Position numbers and translations under genes: made by a program. Shown piece by piece: positions 8,734 to 19,100 of a DNA stretch of 55,029 nucleotides. The DNA comes from GYS-P2D sp964414425 (lineage in GTDB: Bacteria; Bacteroidota; Bacteroidia; Chitinophagales; Saprospiraceae): positions 1-55,029 of the forward strand of contig CAYPWL010000025.1 in assembly GCA_964414425.1 (NCBI GenBank), in the 5' to 3' direction. The notes under the pieces were generated by a model. That model had not been told where the DNA came from, searched no databases, and saw nothing but the letters and a program-made list of their open reading frames with translations. How positions within the stretch are numbered: position 1 is the first letter of the stretch; the number at the start of each line of letters is the position of its first letter.

Positions 8734-10752
8734 TTATTTTATGATCCTGATGTCCGTAATCTTATCTCCTTGCTGGATCTTGTGCACTACATCCATCCCT
8801 GCTACCACTTTGCCAAATATGGTGTATCGCCCATCTAAATGGGGAGCTGGCGAGTGAGTAATAAACCATTGAGTAGACTCCGTATCTGGTCCTGCAGAAG
8901 CCATACCGATATATCCTCCTTGATCATATGATATGGTGCTAAATTCTGATCTAATAGTATAATCTAAACTGCCATAGCCATCGCCTCGAGGACAGCCCGT
9001 CTGTATCACAAAGTTAGGCACGACTCGATGAAAGACCTTGCCATCATAAAAATCCAAATCAATAAGCTTGACAAAATTTGATGTTGTCCCGGGAGCTTTA
9101 TTAGGATACAACCTCAGTTCAATATTACCCCGATCTGTCAATATGTAGACAACGGATGAGTCAGTAAGTCCCTCGATAGCAGTCCAGTCTATCGGGTTGT
9201 TATAATCGACTTTGATGTCGTCATAGCTTTCATCCTTGAGATAGGCAATGGTTTTTTCAATCTCAATTTTTGTTTCGAGATGCTCAGGGATCTTCAGATT
9301 GCGAGACGCCGCAAGGAGCGGCTCGAGTGATACTATATCATCCTTAAACCCTAAGTCCTCGTCTCTCAGTACAACACTTGCAATTGCTATCGCACCAGAG
9401 TTATCCGTCTTATAGATGTCGAGCAGATAACCTAAGATATCTGCCCTGACTTTTTCTATTGCACTGGTAGTCTTGTAGACATTTTTGAATTTATCTGCTT
9501 TTAAGATATTAGGGACGGCTCCGATAGCTGCGCTTACTACAGGCAAGTCTCTCGACTTAATTCCCTTCTGGTAAAAGACCTCGTAATTTATGGGATCATT
9601 AGACAAGGCTTCCACATAGCTCGCTATCTGATAGGGCGAACTCAGTTTGCTCATCGCTATTTGGATTTCATCTGCAACCCTCTTTCTCGTATTGGACAAG
9701 TAGTAAGGTGCTGCCCTCAATACACCAGCATATAATCTTGCTTTGACTTCTGGCCTCAGCTCCTCTTGGCATAATCTTATGATTGGCTTGATGCCGTTAG
9801 ATGGAACCGTATTTTTTATTAATTCTGCTGTTGTGATAGCCACATGTACGTTGTCATCCGATAGATAGGTGATCACACTATCACGAAATGCGTAGTAAGG
9901 ATAACTTGCCAACCCTCTGATACCATTTACTTTAGTTCGATAGTCAGTCGCTTTGGCGATTTCAGCTAATATGGGTTGCAAGAGCTGTTGGTCACCTCCA
10001 CTGGCTATAGCAGCAAGAAGGCACATCTTGATCCTCGGATCTTCACTCTCCTTGTAGGCTTGAAATAGCTGCTCATCAAGAAGCGTTAAGTCTAAATTGC
10101 GAAACCGATAAAAATAGTTCGCAGCGATCACCCGCACATCAATCGCAATATCTTGATCTAACAAAAATGCCAGCATCTTTTCAGTCCCTTTAGGGTCTGT
10201 CATACCCCTCAATCCAAATTGATATAATGATTTGGCCTGTCCCAGTAATAAGTAATCATGGGTCTTGAGATAAGTGGACTGTTCGGCGATAAAACCAAGC
10301 ATTTTTTCATCCCCAACTTTACCCACTGCCTCCAAGATCCTCATTCGGCTCTCATTATTAATATCTACAGAATCCTGATAAGCAAATGCTGCAACGAGCA
10401 TATCACGACTTATATCAGGTTTAGCGCTCTGCCCTAGCGCAAAAGCAGCATTTTGTCTGCAAGCCTCTGATGGATCTGTGGTTAATATATTATTGAGCTC
10501 ATCATGTACGTCATGATCTAAGATTGAGCCATATACCTGTGAGGACAGATATCGTTTCGTTGCATTGGGCTCGGCCAGGTATGTACGTAAGACATCCTCC
10601 CGTCTTTCATCCCCGGCATCTAAGATTTGTTGGATATCTGCTTTGGACCAGTCGATATCGATACTCGTATTGACTTCTCCTGATGGCGGTATACATCCAA
10701 GAGTACATACTAAAGTGCAGACAACGATGATGATATAATGGGATCGGTTCAT
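8734..10752 (-). CDS. HEAT-repeat lipoprotein with C-terminal cyclophilin peptidyl-prolyl isomerase domain
   Basis: About 672 residues from the ATG at 10752; the open frame continues 16 codons further upstream, but the ATG gives a proper lipoprotein signal (MNRSHYIIIVVCTLVCTLGC, lipobox Leu-Gly-Cys). Residues about 40-510 are alpha-helical HEAT-like repeats (for example RQNAAFALGQSAKPD, RMRILEAVGKVGDEKML). The last 150 residues are a cyclophilin domain: GNIELRLYPNKAPGTTSNFV, DGKVFHRVVPNFVIQTG, GYIGMASAGPDTESTQWFI, HLDGRYTIFGKVVAGMDVV. The catalytic Arg (FHRV), Phe and Gln (FVIQTG) are intact, so it should be an active periplasmic or outer-membrane foldase. The HEAT array probably binds client proteins. 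Stand-alone transcription unit. Confidence 0.88.
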   Translation of the reverse strand: MNRSHYIIIVVCTLVCTLGCIPPSGEVNTSIDIDWSKADIQQILDAGDERREDVLRTYLAEPNATKRYLSSQVYGSILDHDVHDELNNILTTDPSEACRQNAAFALGQSAKPDISRDMLVAAFAYQDSVDINNESRMRILEAVGKVGDEKMLGFIAEQSTYLKTHDYLLLGQAKSLYQFGLRGMTDPKGTEKMLAFLLDQDIAIDVRVIAANYFYRFRNLDLTLLDEQLFQAYKESEDPRIKMCLLAAIASGGDQQLLQPILAEIAKATDYRTKVNGIRGLASYPYYAFRDSVITYLSDDNVHVAITTAELIKNTVPSNGIKPIIRLCQEELRPEVKARLYAGVLRAAPYYLSNTRKRVADEIQIAMSKLSSPYQIASYVEALSNDPINYEVFYQKGIKSRDLPVVSAAIGAVPNILKADKFKNVYKTTSAIEKVRADILGYLLDIYKTDNSGAIAIASVVLRDEDLGFKDDIVSLEPLLAASRNLKIPEHLETKIEIEKTIAYLKDESYDDIKVDYNNPIDWTAIEGLTDSSVVYILTDRGNIELRLYPNKAPGTTSNFVKLIDLDFYDGKVFHRVVPNFVIQTGCPRGDGYGSLDYTIRSEFSTISYDQGGYIGMASAGPDTESTQWFITHSPAPHLDGRYTIFGKVVAGMDVVHKIQQGDKITDIRIIK

Positions 10753-10829
10753 AGCAGGATCATTAAGTACACAAAGATAATCGAACACATAAAATGACAA
10801 CAGATGTGCCGTTAAGTGGTAGCCTGTGA

Positions 10830-11720
10830 TTATCTCACGTCAATCGTTTCTTCGATAGAACGATAGGTAAAACCTAAGTTATCAATCGATTTCTGGTTAT
10901 CGTAATCCATATTCGGCTTGGGTTTTATAAGGTTAGGACTCTGGTAAGCAGAGTTTAATCCTAACATATCAGCTATCTTCTCTCTCCATCCTGATAGGAT
11001 GTTCATCTTGCCTTTGTCGTCAGCACGTGGCAAGAGCGTTTCGCGCAACTCATCATGAGCGATGCGATGAGCAGAACAGATATATTTTTCTCCATCTAAG
11101 CCACGATCTACAAGTACCCTGACCATATCAACCACATCCTGCTCACTAACTATAGTCTCAGTATGTTCGCTGGAGTTACTCTTTACTCTGAGATCCTTGG
11201 ATACAACTGTACTATGGGCAATGATATTGACCTTCAGGCCTTCTGCCTGTCCACGCCAGACCTCCTGCTCGCCAAGATACTTGCTATGTCCATAAATCGA
11301 CTTAAGCGGCTTATCCATCCAGATATCATCTTCGGTAAGGGGCCTGCCACGATCTCCTCCTAAAGCACTGACGTGACTAATATACATGAGCTGCCTTACC
11401 CCATTCGCCAGGCAACAATCCACTATGTGCGCTGTGCCTTGATGATTTATATCAAAGAAGCTCTGTTTATTTTTCTTCAACGGAGATCTACATTCGGCTG
11501 CATGGATGATGAGATCTACATCCTTACTAAGTTCTATTAAACCTAATAGATCAGCAATGTCGCATTGATGTTGGACGATATCGTAACCAGAATAATCAAC
11601 AGTGCCCGTACCAGTGAGATCCGTGTTCAGCAATATGATCTGATGATCGGTTTCTCGGGTAAGCTTCTTAATGATGTTACCCCCCAGAGAACGGGTATCC
11701 GTGGTTACTAATATGTTCAA
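10830..11720 (-). CDS. NAD-dependent epimerase/dehydratase-fold protein with degenerate glycine loop
   Basis: About 296 residues of the extended short-chain dehydrogenase fold: DLIIHAAECRSPL, GTAHIVDCCLANGVRQLMYI, SHVSALGGD, and the active-site YGHSK (Tyr-x3-Lys) followed by LGEQEV. The N-terminal nucleotide-binding loop is unusual: where the family has GxxGxxG, this protein has VTTDTRSLGG, so the first two glycines are absent. The open frame runs to 11783, inside anmK, but a TTG at 11720 overlaps the anmK stop (TTGA) and places the first beta strand (NILVTT) correctly, so I chose it. The overlap implies translational coupling to anmK. Substrate unknown. Confidence 0.75.
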   Translation of the reverse strand: MNILVTTDTRSLGGNIIKKLTRETDHQIILLNTDLTGTGTVDYSGYDIVQHQCDIADLLGLIELSKDVDLIIHAAECRSPLKKNKQSFFDINHQGTAHIVDCCLANGVRQLMYISHVSALGGDRGRPLTEDDIWMDKPLKSIYGHSKYLGEQEVWRGQAEGLKVNIIAHSTVVSKDLRVKSNSSEHTETIVSEQDVVDMVRVLVDRGLDGEKYICSAHRIAHDELRETLLPRADDKGKMNILSGWREKIADMLGLNSAYQSPNLIKPKPNMDYDNQKSIDNLGFTYRSIEETIDVR

Positions 11721-12823
11721 TTGACTATTGATTTTTGTTTGGGAGATTCTTCCTGTATCGCCATATAGATAGCACCACCACAAGTCACACGACTCGCGCC
11801 AGTAACAGATGTGATGGTATTCGATCTTTCTTGCACCCTGAGGTAGCCCATCAGGGCCATGAGGATGGCTTCTTTAGCATCGATTATTGCAGGATCCACA
11901 TCCATTATGCTGAGGTTTCTTGGCAACCTGTCGGCGATGCACTTGATGAGAAATTCGTTATGGGCTCCCCCACCAGTGATCATTAATGTAGCAGGTTCTG
12001 TTGTGTTGGCACCATACGTGGTAACAGCCTCGACTACCTGATCTGCTACGAATACCGTCACCGTAGCCAGTGCATCTACTGCTGACAATCCTGCATCCTC
12101 AACATATTGATAAAATATAGTCTGCACCCATGTATTGTCAAGGGACTTTGGTGGTGGCGATTGGATATACTCTATGTTTTTAAGTTTATCGATTAGGTCT
12201 TGATCTACCTTGCCGCTCGACGCCAGCATTCCTTTGTCATCATATGGTTTCCCTTCTTTACTAGCAAGACGATTTAATACTTGATTACACGGGCATATAT
12301 CATAAGCTATGATAGATGATCCATGAATGCTGATGTTAGCAATCCCTCCGAGATTTAAAAAATAAGTGGCGTCAGGAAATAGATGCTGTTCAACGATCGG
12401 TGCGATTGGTGCCCCTTGACCACCCAGAGCCATATCATTGACCCTAAAGTCACAGATGGTAGGGATATCACTGACAGCAGCAATGATGCCACCATTGCCG
12501 ATTTGAAGTGTATAACCCTCTTCCGGCTCGTGGTAGACCGTATGACCATGTGACGCTATATAGTCTATTGAGATGTCTTGTGCGCTCGCAAAATCAGAAA
12601 CAACCTGAGCGCAATAAGTGGCAAACTCACGATCTAAACTAACCAACTCCTTAGCTGAGAGGCTTGTCACTCTTTTTAACTTCTCAGTGAGATTAGCTGT
12701 GAATGGGATGGTAAGACTGGCTTTTAAACTCCAATGAATCCCACTGTCTCCATCACTAAAATCACAGATAGCGAGGTCCAATCCATCTAACGAACTCCCA
12801 GACATTAAACCGGCTATGACCAT
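11717..12823 (-). CDS. anmK: Anhydro-N-acetylmuramic acid kinase
   Basis: 368 residues from the ATG at 12823; a TTG nine bases earlier is less likely. Family signatures are present: IAGLMSGSSLDGLDLAI at the N-terminus (phosphate-binding loop), ASHGHTVYHEP, QIGNGGIIA, DFRVNDMALGGQGAPIAP, FLNLGGIANIS, and the late ITGGGAHNEFL and DAKEAILMALMGYL blocks. AnmK cleaves and phosphorylates 1,6-anhydro-MurNAc to MurNAc-6-P with ATP during peptidoglycan recycling in the cytoplasm. Instead of the usual DTGPGN it has DICPCNQ, the form I associate with Bacteroidota. Followed by the epimerase-fold gene with a 4-bp overlap. Divergent from the TetR efflux operon. Confidence 0.93.
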   Translation of the reverse strand: MVIAGLMSGSSLDGLDLAICDFSDGDSGIHWSLKASLTIPFTANLTEKLKRVTSLSAKELVSLDREFATYCAQVVSDFASAQDISIDYIASHGHTVYHEPEEGYTLQIGNGGIIAAVSDIPTICDFRVNDMALGGQGAPIAPIVEQHLFPDATYFLNLGGIANISIHGSSIIAYDICPCNQVLNRLASKEGKPYDDKGMLASSGKVDQDLIDKLKNIEYIQSPPPKSLDNTWVQTIFYQYVEDAGLSAVDALATVTVFVADQVVEAVTTYGANTTEPATLMITGGGAHNEFLIKCIADRLPRNLSIMDVDPAIIDAKEAILMALMGYLRVQERSNTITSVTGASRVTCGGAIYMAIQEESPKQKSIVN

Positions 12824-12939
12824 ATCACACAATTAGGCGAAAGATAGATTAATTTATACTGTCGAGCGATCGAAAACTACGAGACAAAAATTTAACAGAA
12901 ACTTTTAAACCCTGTGGAGTTTCCTAAGTTTTTATGGCG

Positions 12940-12947
12940 TAATTTTG
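12940..12947 (+). promoter_or_regulatory. Candidate -7 box of the TetR-efflux operon
   Basis: TAATTTTG is a full match to TAnnTTTG and ends 4 bp before the GTG start at 12952. If used, transcription would begin at or next to the start codon, giving a leaderless or nearly leaderless message. No good TTTG is seen 18-21 bp upstream. Confidence 0.35.
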
Positions 12948-12951
12948 TTTT

Positions 12952-13584
12952 GTGGAGAATTCAACATCCAAGCAGATAATAGATCTGGCGATCACTCAAT
13001 TCATGACCTACGGCGTAAAGTCCGTATCAATGGATGACCTTGCAACTCAACTTGGCATGTCTAAGAAGACCTTGTACAAGTTTTTCGACGGCAAGCAAGA
13101 ATTGATCGATAGCTGCATATCGGATTATCTGCGTCAGGAAGAACAACTGCTCAAGCATCTTGAACAAACCTCAACGGATGCTGTGGAGGATATGATCAGG
13201 ATCTCGCAGCACTTCATGAATAATTTTAGATCCATGCAGACGGGTGTGATCTATGAATTGCAGAAGTACTATAGGATCGTATGGCAGAAGGTCATCGATT
13301 GGGAGTCTGAATTTATCAAACAGCGGATCTCAGACAATCTCAAGAGAGGAATATCTGAGGGACTGTACAGGGCCAATATAGATCCAGAGATCGTGTCTGA
13401 TCTCTATGTCCAACATACTTATCAGATCATAAGCAATATCCGCAAATACGAAAAATTAGGTATCGACAAGACATTGCATCAGCATCTGTTGTACCATCTC
13501 CATGGTATACTCTCAATAGCGGGGATAACCCATCTAAAACAATTAAATCTTATACCAAGAACTAAGGATTATGAGGCGGTATAA
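12952..13584 (+). CDS. TetR/AcrR family transcriptional regulator of an efflux operon
   Basis: 210 residues. The N-terminal helix-turn-helix at about 5-50 is classic TetR: IIDLAITQFMTYGVKSVSMD, then DLATQLGMSKKTLYKFFDGK, ELIDSC. The rest is the all-helical ligand and dimerisation domain. The start is GTG; no ATG occurs in frame before the helix-turn-helix. The stop lies 14 bp inside tolC, so it is translated as part of the tolC-adaptor-RND operon and most likely represses it until a toxic compound is bound. Divergent from anmK. Confidence 0.9.
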   Translation: MENSTSKQIIDLAITQFMTYGVKSVSMDDLATQLGMSKKTLYKFFDGKQELIDSCISDYLRQEEQLLKHLEQTSTDAVEDMIRISQHFMNNFRSMQTGVIYELQKYYRIVWQKVIDWESEFIKQRISDNLKRGISEGLYRANIDPEIVSDLYVQHTYQIISNIRKYEKLGIDKTLHQHLLYHLHGILSIAGITHLKQLNLIPRTKDYEAV

Positions 13585-14983
13585 ATTACTATCAGCAACG
13601 ATAGCACTATTTCTGAGTATTCAGATGATCGGTCAAGAGAGGTTTTCTCTGGCAGACGCTATAAGGTATGCACTCGATCATCATCCCTCCCTCGAAAATT
13701 CTCGACTCGAAGGGGAGGATGCTACCTGGCAGTATAAGGAGGTGTTTGCATCTGGGGTACCTAAGTTAATCGGAAACGTCAATTATAATTACTTCTACAA
13801 ACTCCCCACAGCACCTGTTGTAGACTTCATATCTCCATCTGTGTATAGCGTGCTGATCCAAGAGCAGGTCAACACAGAGAACGGGCTTCTGACTCCAGCC
13901 GATGTTCCTATTCCAGAGTCATTTGATGTGACGTTTCAGCAACCTCATTCACTCAATTTGGGCTTGAGTACTGAGTTCTTCTTATTTGATGCCAACTATC
14001 TCAAAGGGCTCAAAGCCGCCAAACTTTTCATATCGCTAAGCGAAGACCAAATACAGCTGACAGAACAGGATATTGTCCAAAATGTAGCCAGGTCTTACCA
14101 AGCCGTATTGATCGCACTTAAGAATGTTGACATCATAGATAAAAACATACAGAACATAACGTCATCTCTGGCAGAAGCCAAAGAAATCTACAAAAACGGA
14201 TTCATAGAGCAGTTAGACGTAGATCGCTTGGAGTTATCGCTGGAGAACCTGAGGCTGGAACAGCAAAAACTGTCCGAGTTGATCGAGGTGAGCTATACCG
14301 TATTGAAATATCAGATGGCTTACGATATGTCAAAGCCCATTGAAGTAACAGAAGATCTCGAGACAGTCGTTAACCTCATGTCACTGGAGCCACAGCTATC
14401 AGATACAATCGATGTAGCAGCCCGCCCAGAATATCGACTTTTGTCCAAGGCTATCGATTTAGATAATGCAGATCTCGATCGCATAGAGCAAGGTAACTTA
14501 CCCACCCTGCGGGCATTTGCTAACTATGGCCAAAATCTCAATCGTAATAATCTATTTGATGGATCAGAAACAGGCTTTCTCCCAAATGGAGCTGTAGGAC
14601 TGAGTGCAAGAATTCCGATTTACAATGGTGGATCAACTAAGGCAAAAGTTCAGCAGAAAAAAATATTGATCGAGCAACGAGAAATAGAGCTGTCAGAATT
14701 TGAGAGAGCTATGAGACTACAAGTCATTAATGCGCGCACACAGATGAGCAACGCTCAGAGAACACTCACAGGAACGAAGCGAAGTCTCGAACTGAACGAA
14801 AAAATCTATAGCACAACTCAGATAAAATATCGTGAAGGTGTAGGAAGTAGCGTTGAGGTCACCCAAGCCGAAGCATCACTCTACCAAGCTCAAGCCAACT
14901 ACATCAATGCATTATACGACCTTCTGACCTCTAAAACTGAACTTGATATTGCGACAGGCCAGATCCTAAAAACATTCAATTAG
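13571..14983 (+). CDS. TolC family outer-membrane efflux protein
   Basis: 470 residues, signal peptide MRRYKLLSATIALFLSIQMIG cut before QERFSLADAIRYALDHHPSL, the standard TolC-family opening. Long coiled-coil helices alternate with beta-strands and the protein has the internal two-fold TolC repeat: first half with NVARSYQAVLIALKNVDII and LDVDRLELSLENLRLEQQ, second half with VINARTQMSNAQRTL and VEVTQAEASLYQAQANYINA. It should form the trimeric outer-membrane duct of the tripartite pump encoded by the next two genes. It overlaps the TetR gene by 14 bp and is 12 bp before the adaptor gene. Confidence 0.93.
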   Translation: MRRYKLLSATIALFLSIQMIGQERFSLADAIRYALDHHPSLENSRLEGEDATWQYKEVFASGVPKLIGNVNYNYFYKLPTAPVVDFISPSVYSVLIQEQVNTENGLLTPADVPIPESFDVTFQQPHSLNLGLSTEFFLFDANYLKGLKAAKLFISLSEDQIQLTEQDIVQNVARSYQAVLIALKNVDIIDKNIQNITSSLAEAKEIYKNGFIEQLDVDRLELSLENLRLEQQKLSELIEVSYTVLKYQMAYDMSKPIEVTEDLETVVNLMSLEPQLSDTIDVAARPEYRLLSKAIDLDNADLDRIEQGNLPTLRAFANYGQNLNRNNLFDGSETGFLPNGAVGLSARIPIYNGGSTKAKVQQKKILIEQREIELSEFERAMRLQVINARTQMSNAQRTLTGTKRSLELNEKIYSTTQIKYREGVGSSVEVTQAEASLYQAQANYINALYDLLTSKTELDIATGQILKTFN

Positions 14984-14995
14984 ACTAAGTAGATC

Positions 14996-16150
14996 ATGAG
15001 AATTATAGCATACATATTGATTACCACTCTGTTACTCTTAAGCGTAGCGTGCGCCGACCAGACTGTTAAGCCGACATCAGAACTCACCCTCGAAGAGCAG
15101 AAATTGCGATTGAAACAGAAGAAAGACGAATTATCGGCATTACAGGAAGAGATAGACGAACTACAAAATAAAATTGTCGCTCAGAGCCCAGAGTTACAAG
15201 AGAAAGCAAAGCTGGTAGACACTTTGCTGATCAACAAGCAAGATTTTAAGAGATATATAGATATACAAGGCCGAGTAGTCGCAGATGATATCGTCAATGT
15301 AGTCAGCGAAACCGCTGGCAGGATATTGAATATCACCGCTAAGGAGGGAGATTATGTCTCTAAAGGACAGGTAATTGCCAACATCGACTTAGAGTCTCTA
15401 TCTAAACAGAAAATTGAGCTTGAAACAGCACTCTCTCTGGCAGTGGATATGCACGACCGTCAGAAAAGATTGTGGGATCAAAATATAGGAAGCGAAGTAC
15501 AGTACCTCCAAGCTAAGAATAGTAAGGAGCGCTTAGAGAAATCGCTCGAGACCATCGATTTTCAATTGACTAAATCGACTGTCACGGCACCGATCTCTGG
15601 CTCGGTAGATCGCGAAATACTAAAGGCTGGCGAAATTGCATCTCCAGGGGTGCCGATATTAACCATACTGAACACACGCAATCTAAAAGTTGAGACTGAT
15701 CTACCAGAACGCTTTCTCACTAAGTTGGATCGTGGCGATCAGGTATCCATCAATTTCCCCAGTATCGAACAAGAGATGAACGGGCGAGTAGCGATGTTAG
15801 GTAGAACTATAGATCCTGCCAATCGTACCTTGAAGGTAGATATCAAGCCCGCTAAGTATCATAAACTGCTCAAGCCAAACTTACTCGCTGAGATAAAAGT
15901 GGAAGAATTATCTATAGATGATGTAGTCGTGATCCCATCGGTGTATCTATTGCAGCAGGTCGATGGTCAGGAATATCTATACACGGTTAAGGAGGAGAAC
16001 AACAAGTTTAGAGCAGAAAAGACATATGTTACCACGAGCGAATCAAGTGCAGATGGCATCATCATAACAGAAGGATTGGAATCTGGAGACATAATCGTAT
16101 CCAAAGGAGCTCGAAATATTTCGGATGGAGATTTGATCATATTTGAATAA
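14996..16150 (+). CDS. RND efflux periplasmic adaptor (HlyD/MFP family) lipoprotein
   Basis: 384 residues. Signal peptide with a probable lipobox (LLLLSVAC, Cys at about residue 19). A short heptad coiled coil follows (about 26-65), then the lipoyl half (VNVVSETAGRILNITAKEGD, YVSKGQVIANID), an alpha-hairpin (about 135-180), the second lipoyl half (KSTVTAPISGSVDREILKAGE) and beta-barrel and membrane-proximal domains (VETDLPERFLTKLDRGDQVS, GRTIDPANRTLKVDI). It links the inner-membrane RND pump to TolC. Located between tolC and the pump gene, with its stop close to the pump start. Confidence 0.93.
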   Translation: MRIIAYILITTLLLLSVACADQTVKPTSELTLEEQKLRLKQKKDELSALQEEIDELQNKIVAQSPELQEKAKLVDTLLINKQDFKRYIDIQGRVVADDIVNVVSETAGRILNITAKEGDYVSKGQVIANIDLESLSKQKIELETALSLAVDMHDRQKRLWDQNIGSEVQYLQAKNSKERLEKSLETIDFQLTKSTVTAPISGSVDREILKAGEIASPGVPILTILNTRNLKVETDLPERFLTKLDRGDQVSINFPSIEQEMNGRVAMLGRTIDPANRTLKVDIKPAKYHKLLKPNLLAEIKVEELSIDDVVVIPSVYLLQQVDGQEYLYTVKEENNKFRAEKTYVTTSESSADGIIITEGLESGDIIVSKGARNISDGDLIIFE

Positions 16151-16157
16151 GGCGCTG

Positions 16158-19100
16158 ATGAATACGGAACAAATCAAGGAGAAACTTAGAAATTTTGGGC
16201 TGACGGATCTGGCTGTCGACAATGGCACCAGTATATTCATCTTGGCCTTCATGATACTCATCTTTGGACTGCGATCTTATTCTGCTATGCCTAAGGAGTC
16301 TTATCCCGAGGCGAGCCTTCCCACGATATTTATCAACACACCATATTTTGGGAACTCAGCAGCCGATATCGAGTCCTTGATTGCTCGCCCACTTGAGAAA
16401 GAACTCAATACAATCAGCGGCATTAAAAATCTGAACTCGACTTCTATCCAAGACTTCTCGGTGATCTTAGTTGAGTTTGATGCTGATGAAGATCAAGATG
16501 CTGCCCTAAGCAAGGTAAAAGACGCCGTTGATAAAGCTAAAGGTGAACTCCCTAATGATCTGGACCAAGAACCAGACATCAAGGAGATTATATTCTCGGA
16601 GTTTCCGATCATGACGGTCAATGTATCAGGAAACTATGGTATGGATGAACTCCGTACAATCGCAGAAGATGTCCAAGACAAAATAGAAAGTCTCAAATCT
16701 GTCAACAAGGTTGATCTCAAAGGAGCACTCGACAGAGAGGTCAAGATCAATGTCGACCTGATTAAGATGCAAGCTCTTCAGGTTTCATTTAATGATATCG
16801 AGGCCGCCATTGCTAATGAAAACTTATCACTATCAGCGGGAGAGTTAATCGCCAATGACTTTAGGAGGTCTATACGGATCCTCGGAGAGTTCAAGGATGT
16901 CAGTGAGATTCAAAATATAATCGTTAAATCTGAAAATCAACGCCCGATTTACCTTAAGGATTTTGGATCTGTGGAGTATGGATTTGAGGAGCGCACGAGT
17001 TATGCCCGGTCTAACAGTCTGCCTGTTATATCCCTCGACGTCATCAAGCGTCGAGGAGGAAACGTGATCGATATCGCCGAGACCGTCAAGCAACTTGTAG
17101 AGGATGAGAAACAAAATCTCCCCTCTGACGTCAATCTTGCCATATTCAATGATCAATCTCAAGCTACTAAGGAATCCGTAGCGACGCTCGAGAATAGTAT
17201 TATCTCAGGCGTCATATTGGTGGTATTAGTGTTGCTATTTTTCCTCGGTCTGCGCAACGCCCTATTCGTAGGGATTTCGATACCGCTTAGTATGTTGATG
17301 GGCATCTTGTTCCTTGATATCACAGGTACATCACTTAATATGGTAGTGCTCTTTGGGCTGATTTTGGCGCTTGGTCTACTCGTTGACAATGCCATCGTAG
17401 TAGTTGAGAATGTATATCGATACATGCAGCAGGGATATTCCGGATGGAAAGCCGCTAAATATGGTGCTGGCGAGGTCGCACTACCGATCATGGCCTCTAC
17501 TGCAACTACTCTTGCGGCCTTCATACCATTGGCCCTTTGGCCAGGCATCATGGGACAGTTTATGGTATATCTCCCGATAACGCTTATAGCCGTCTTATCA
17601 TCATCACTATTTGTGGCCTTAGTGATCAATCCAGTATTTGCCTCAAGGCTTATGCAAGTTGATCAAGGATCACTCGACAACTCTCAGTGGCGTAGAAAAA
17701 CGAGAAATGTGCTCATAGGTGTGCTTATCATGATTGTTATCGCCATAGCAGGACACTTCACCGGTATCATGTGGGTGAGAAACCTCTTTGGTATCATAGC
17801 CATTGTCTCAGTTATCAATCACTTTTTATTTAGACCCAGCGCAGTATGGCTACAAGGGAAGGGTCTTCCCTTCTTGGAGCGACAGTATGATCGATTTATT
17901 CAGACTGTGCTGAGAGGTCCAGGGCCCTACATTACGTTCTTAGGATCTATCGGACTCTTTATAGGCTCAATCTTTTTATTTACCAAGTTTATGCCTGATG
18001 TGGAGTACTTTCCTGTAGGCGAGCCTATATATGCTAATGTATTCGTCGATCTACCCCTAGGCTCGGATATAGAAGCCACTAATGAGATCGTCAAGAAAGT
18101 AGAGGAAGATGTCAAGACTGCGATAGAACCATATCAAGAGATCGTCGAGGAGGTTCTTACTCAGATCGGTGAGGAAACATCGGATCCAAATTCACCGCCA
18201 GAGCCGGGATTAACTCCGCATAAAGCTCGTATCACGGTTTCTTTTGTCTCATACCAAGATCGTGATGGCATGAGCTCAGCTGAAGCTATGGAAGCGATCA
18301 GAGATGGTATAGAAGAAGTACCAGGAGTCAATTTTGTTATTGATCAAAATTCTGATGGCCCTCCTGTAGGTCTACCGATTAATCTCGAAGTAATCGGTGA
18401 GAATCTGGATGAACTATCTGAGGTCAGTCAAAACATAGTGGACCACATCAATAGAAATAAGATAGCGGGTATAGAAGGGCTCAAGCGTGATGTACGCCTT
18501 GCCAAACCCGAGCTCGAAGTATCTATAGATCGAGAAGCGGCGAGGAGATTCAATCTATCTACCGTGCAGATCGCTCTCGCCTTGAGGACGTCTGTATACG
18601 GTAAGGAAGTATCTAAATATAAAGTTGGAGAAGACGAGTATCCGATCATGCTCCGACTCAACGAAGACTATCGCTATGATGTCAATGCACTCATGAATCA
18701 GAAGATTACTTTTCGCAATCAGTCCAATGGACGTATCGCACAAGTACCTATCAGCAGCGTAGTCAACTATAAGTATACTACGAGCTACAATGCAATCAAG
18801 CGCAAGGATCAGAAACGAGTGATCACCATATACTCTAATGTGCTCCAAGGCTATAACGCCAATGCTATCGTAACTGACGTCAAGGATCTGATGAGCGATT
18901 ATGACTTGCCACCAGGCATCAGTATAGAGTTCACAGGTGAGCAGGAACAGCAGGCTGAAGATTCCGAATTTTTGATGGGCGCATTTATTCTGGCACTCTT
19001 CACCATCTTCATCATTTTAGTGGCACAGTTTAATTCGATTTATAGCCCGTTCATCATCATCTTGTCGATTGTGTTCAGTACGATTGGTGTATTCTTAGGG

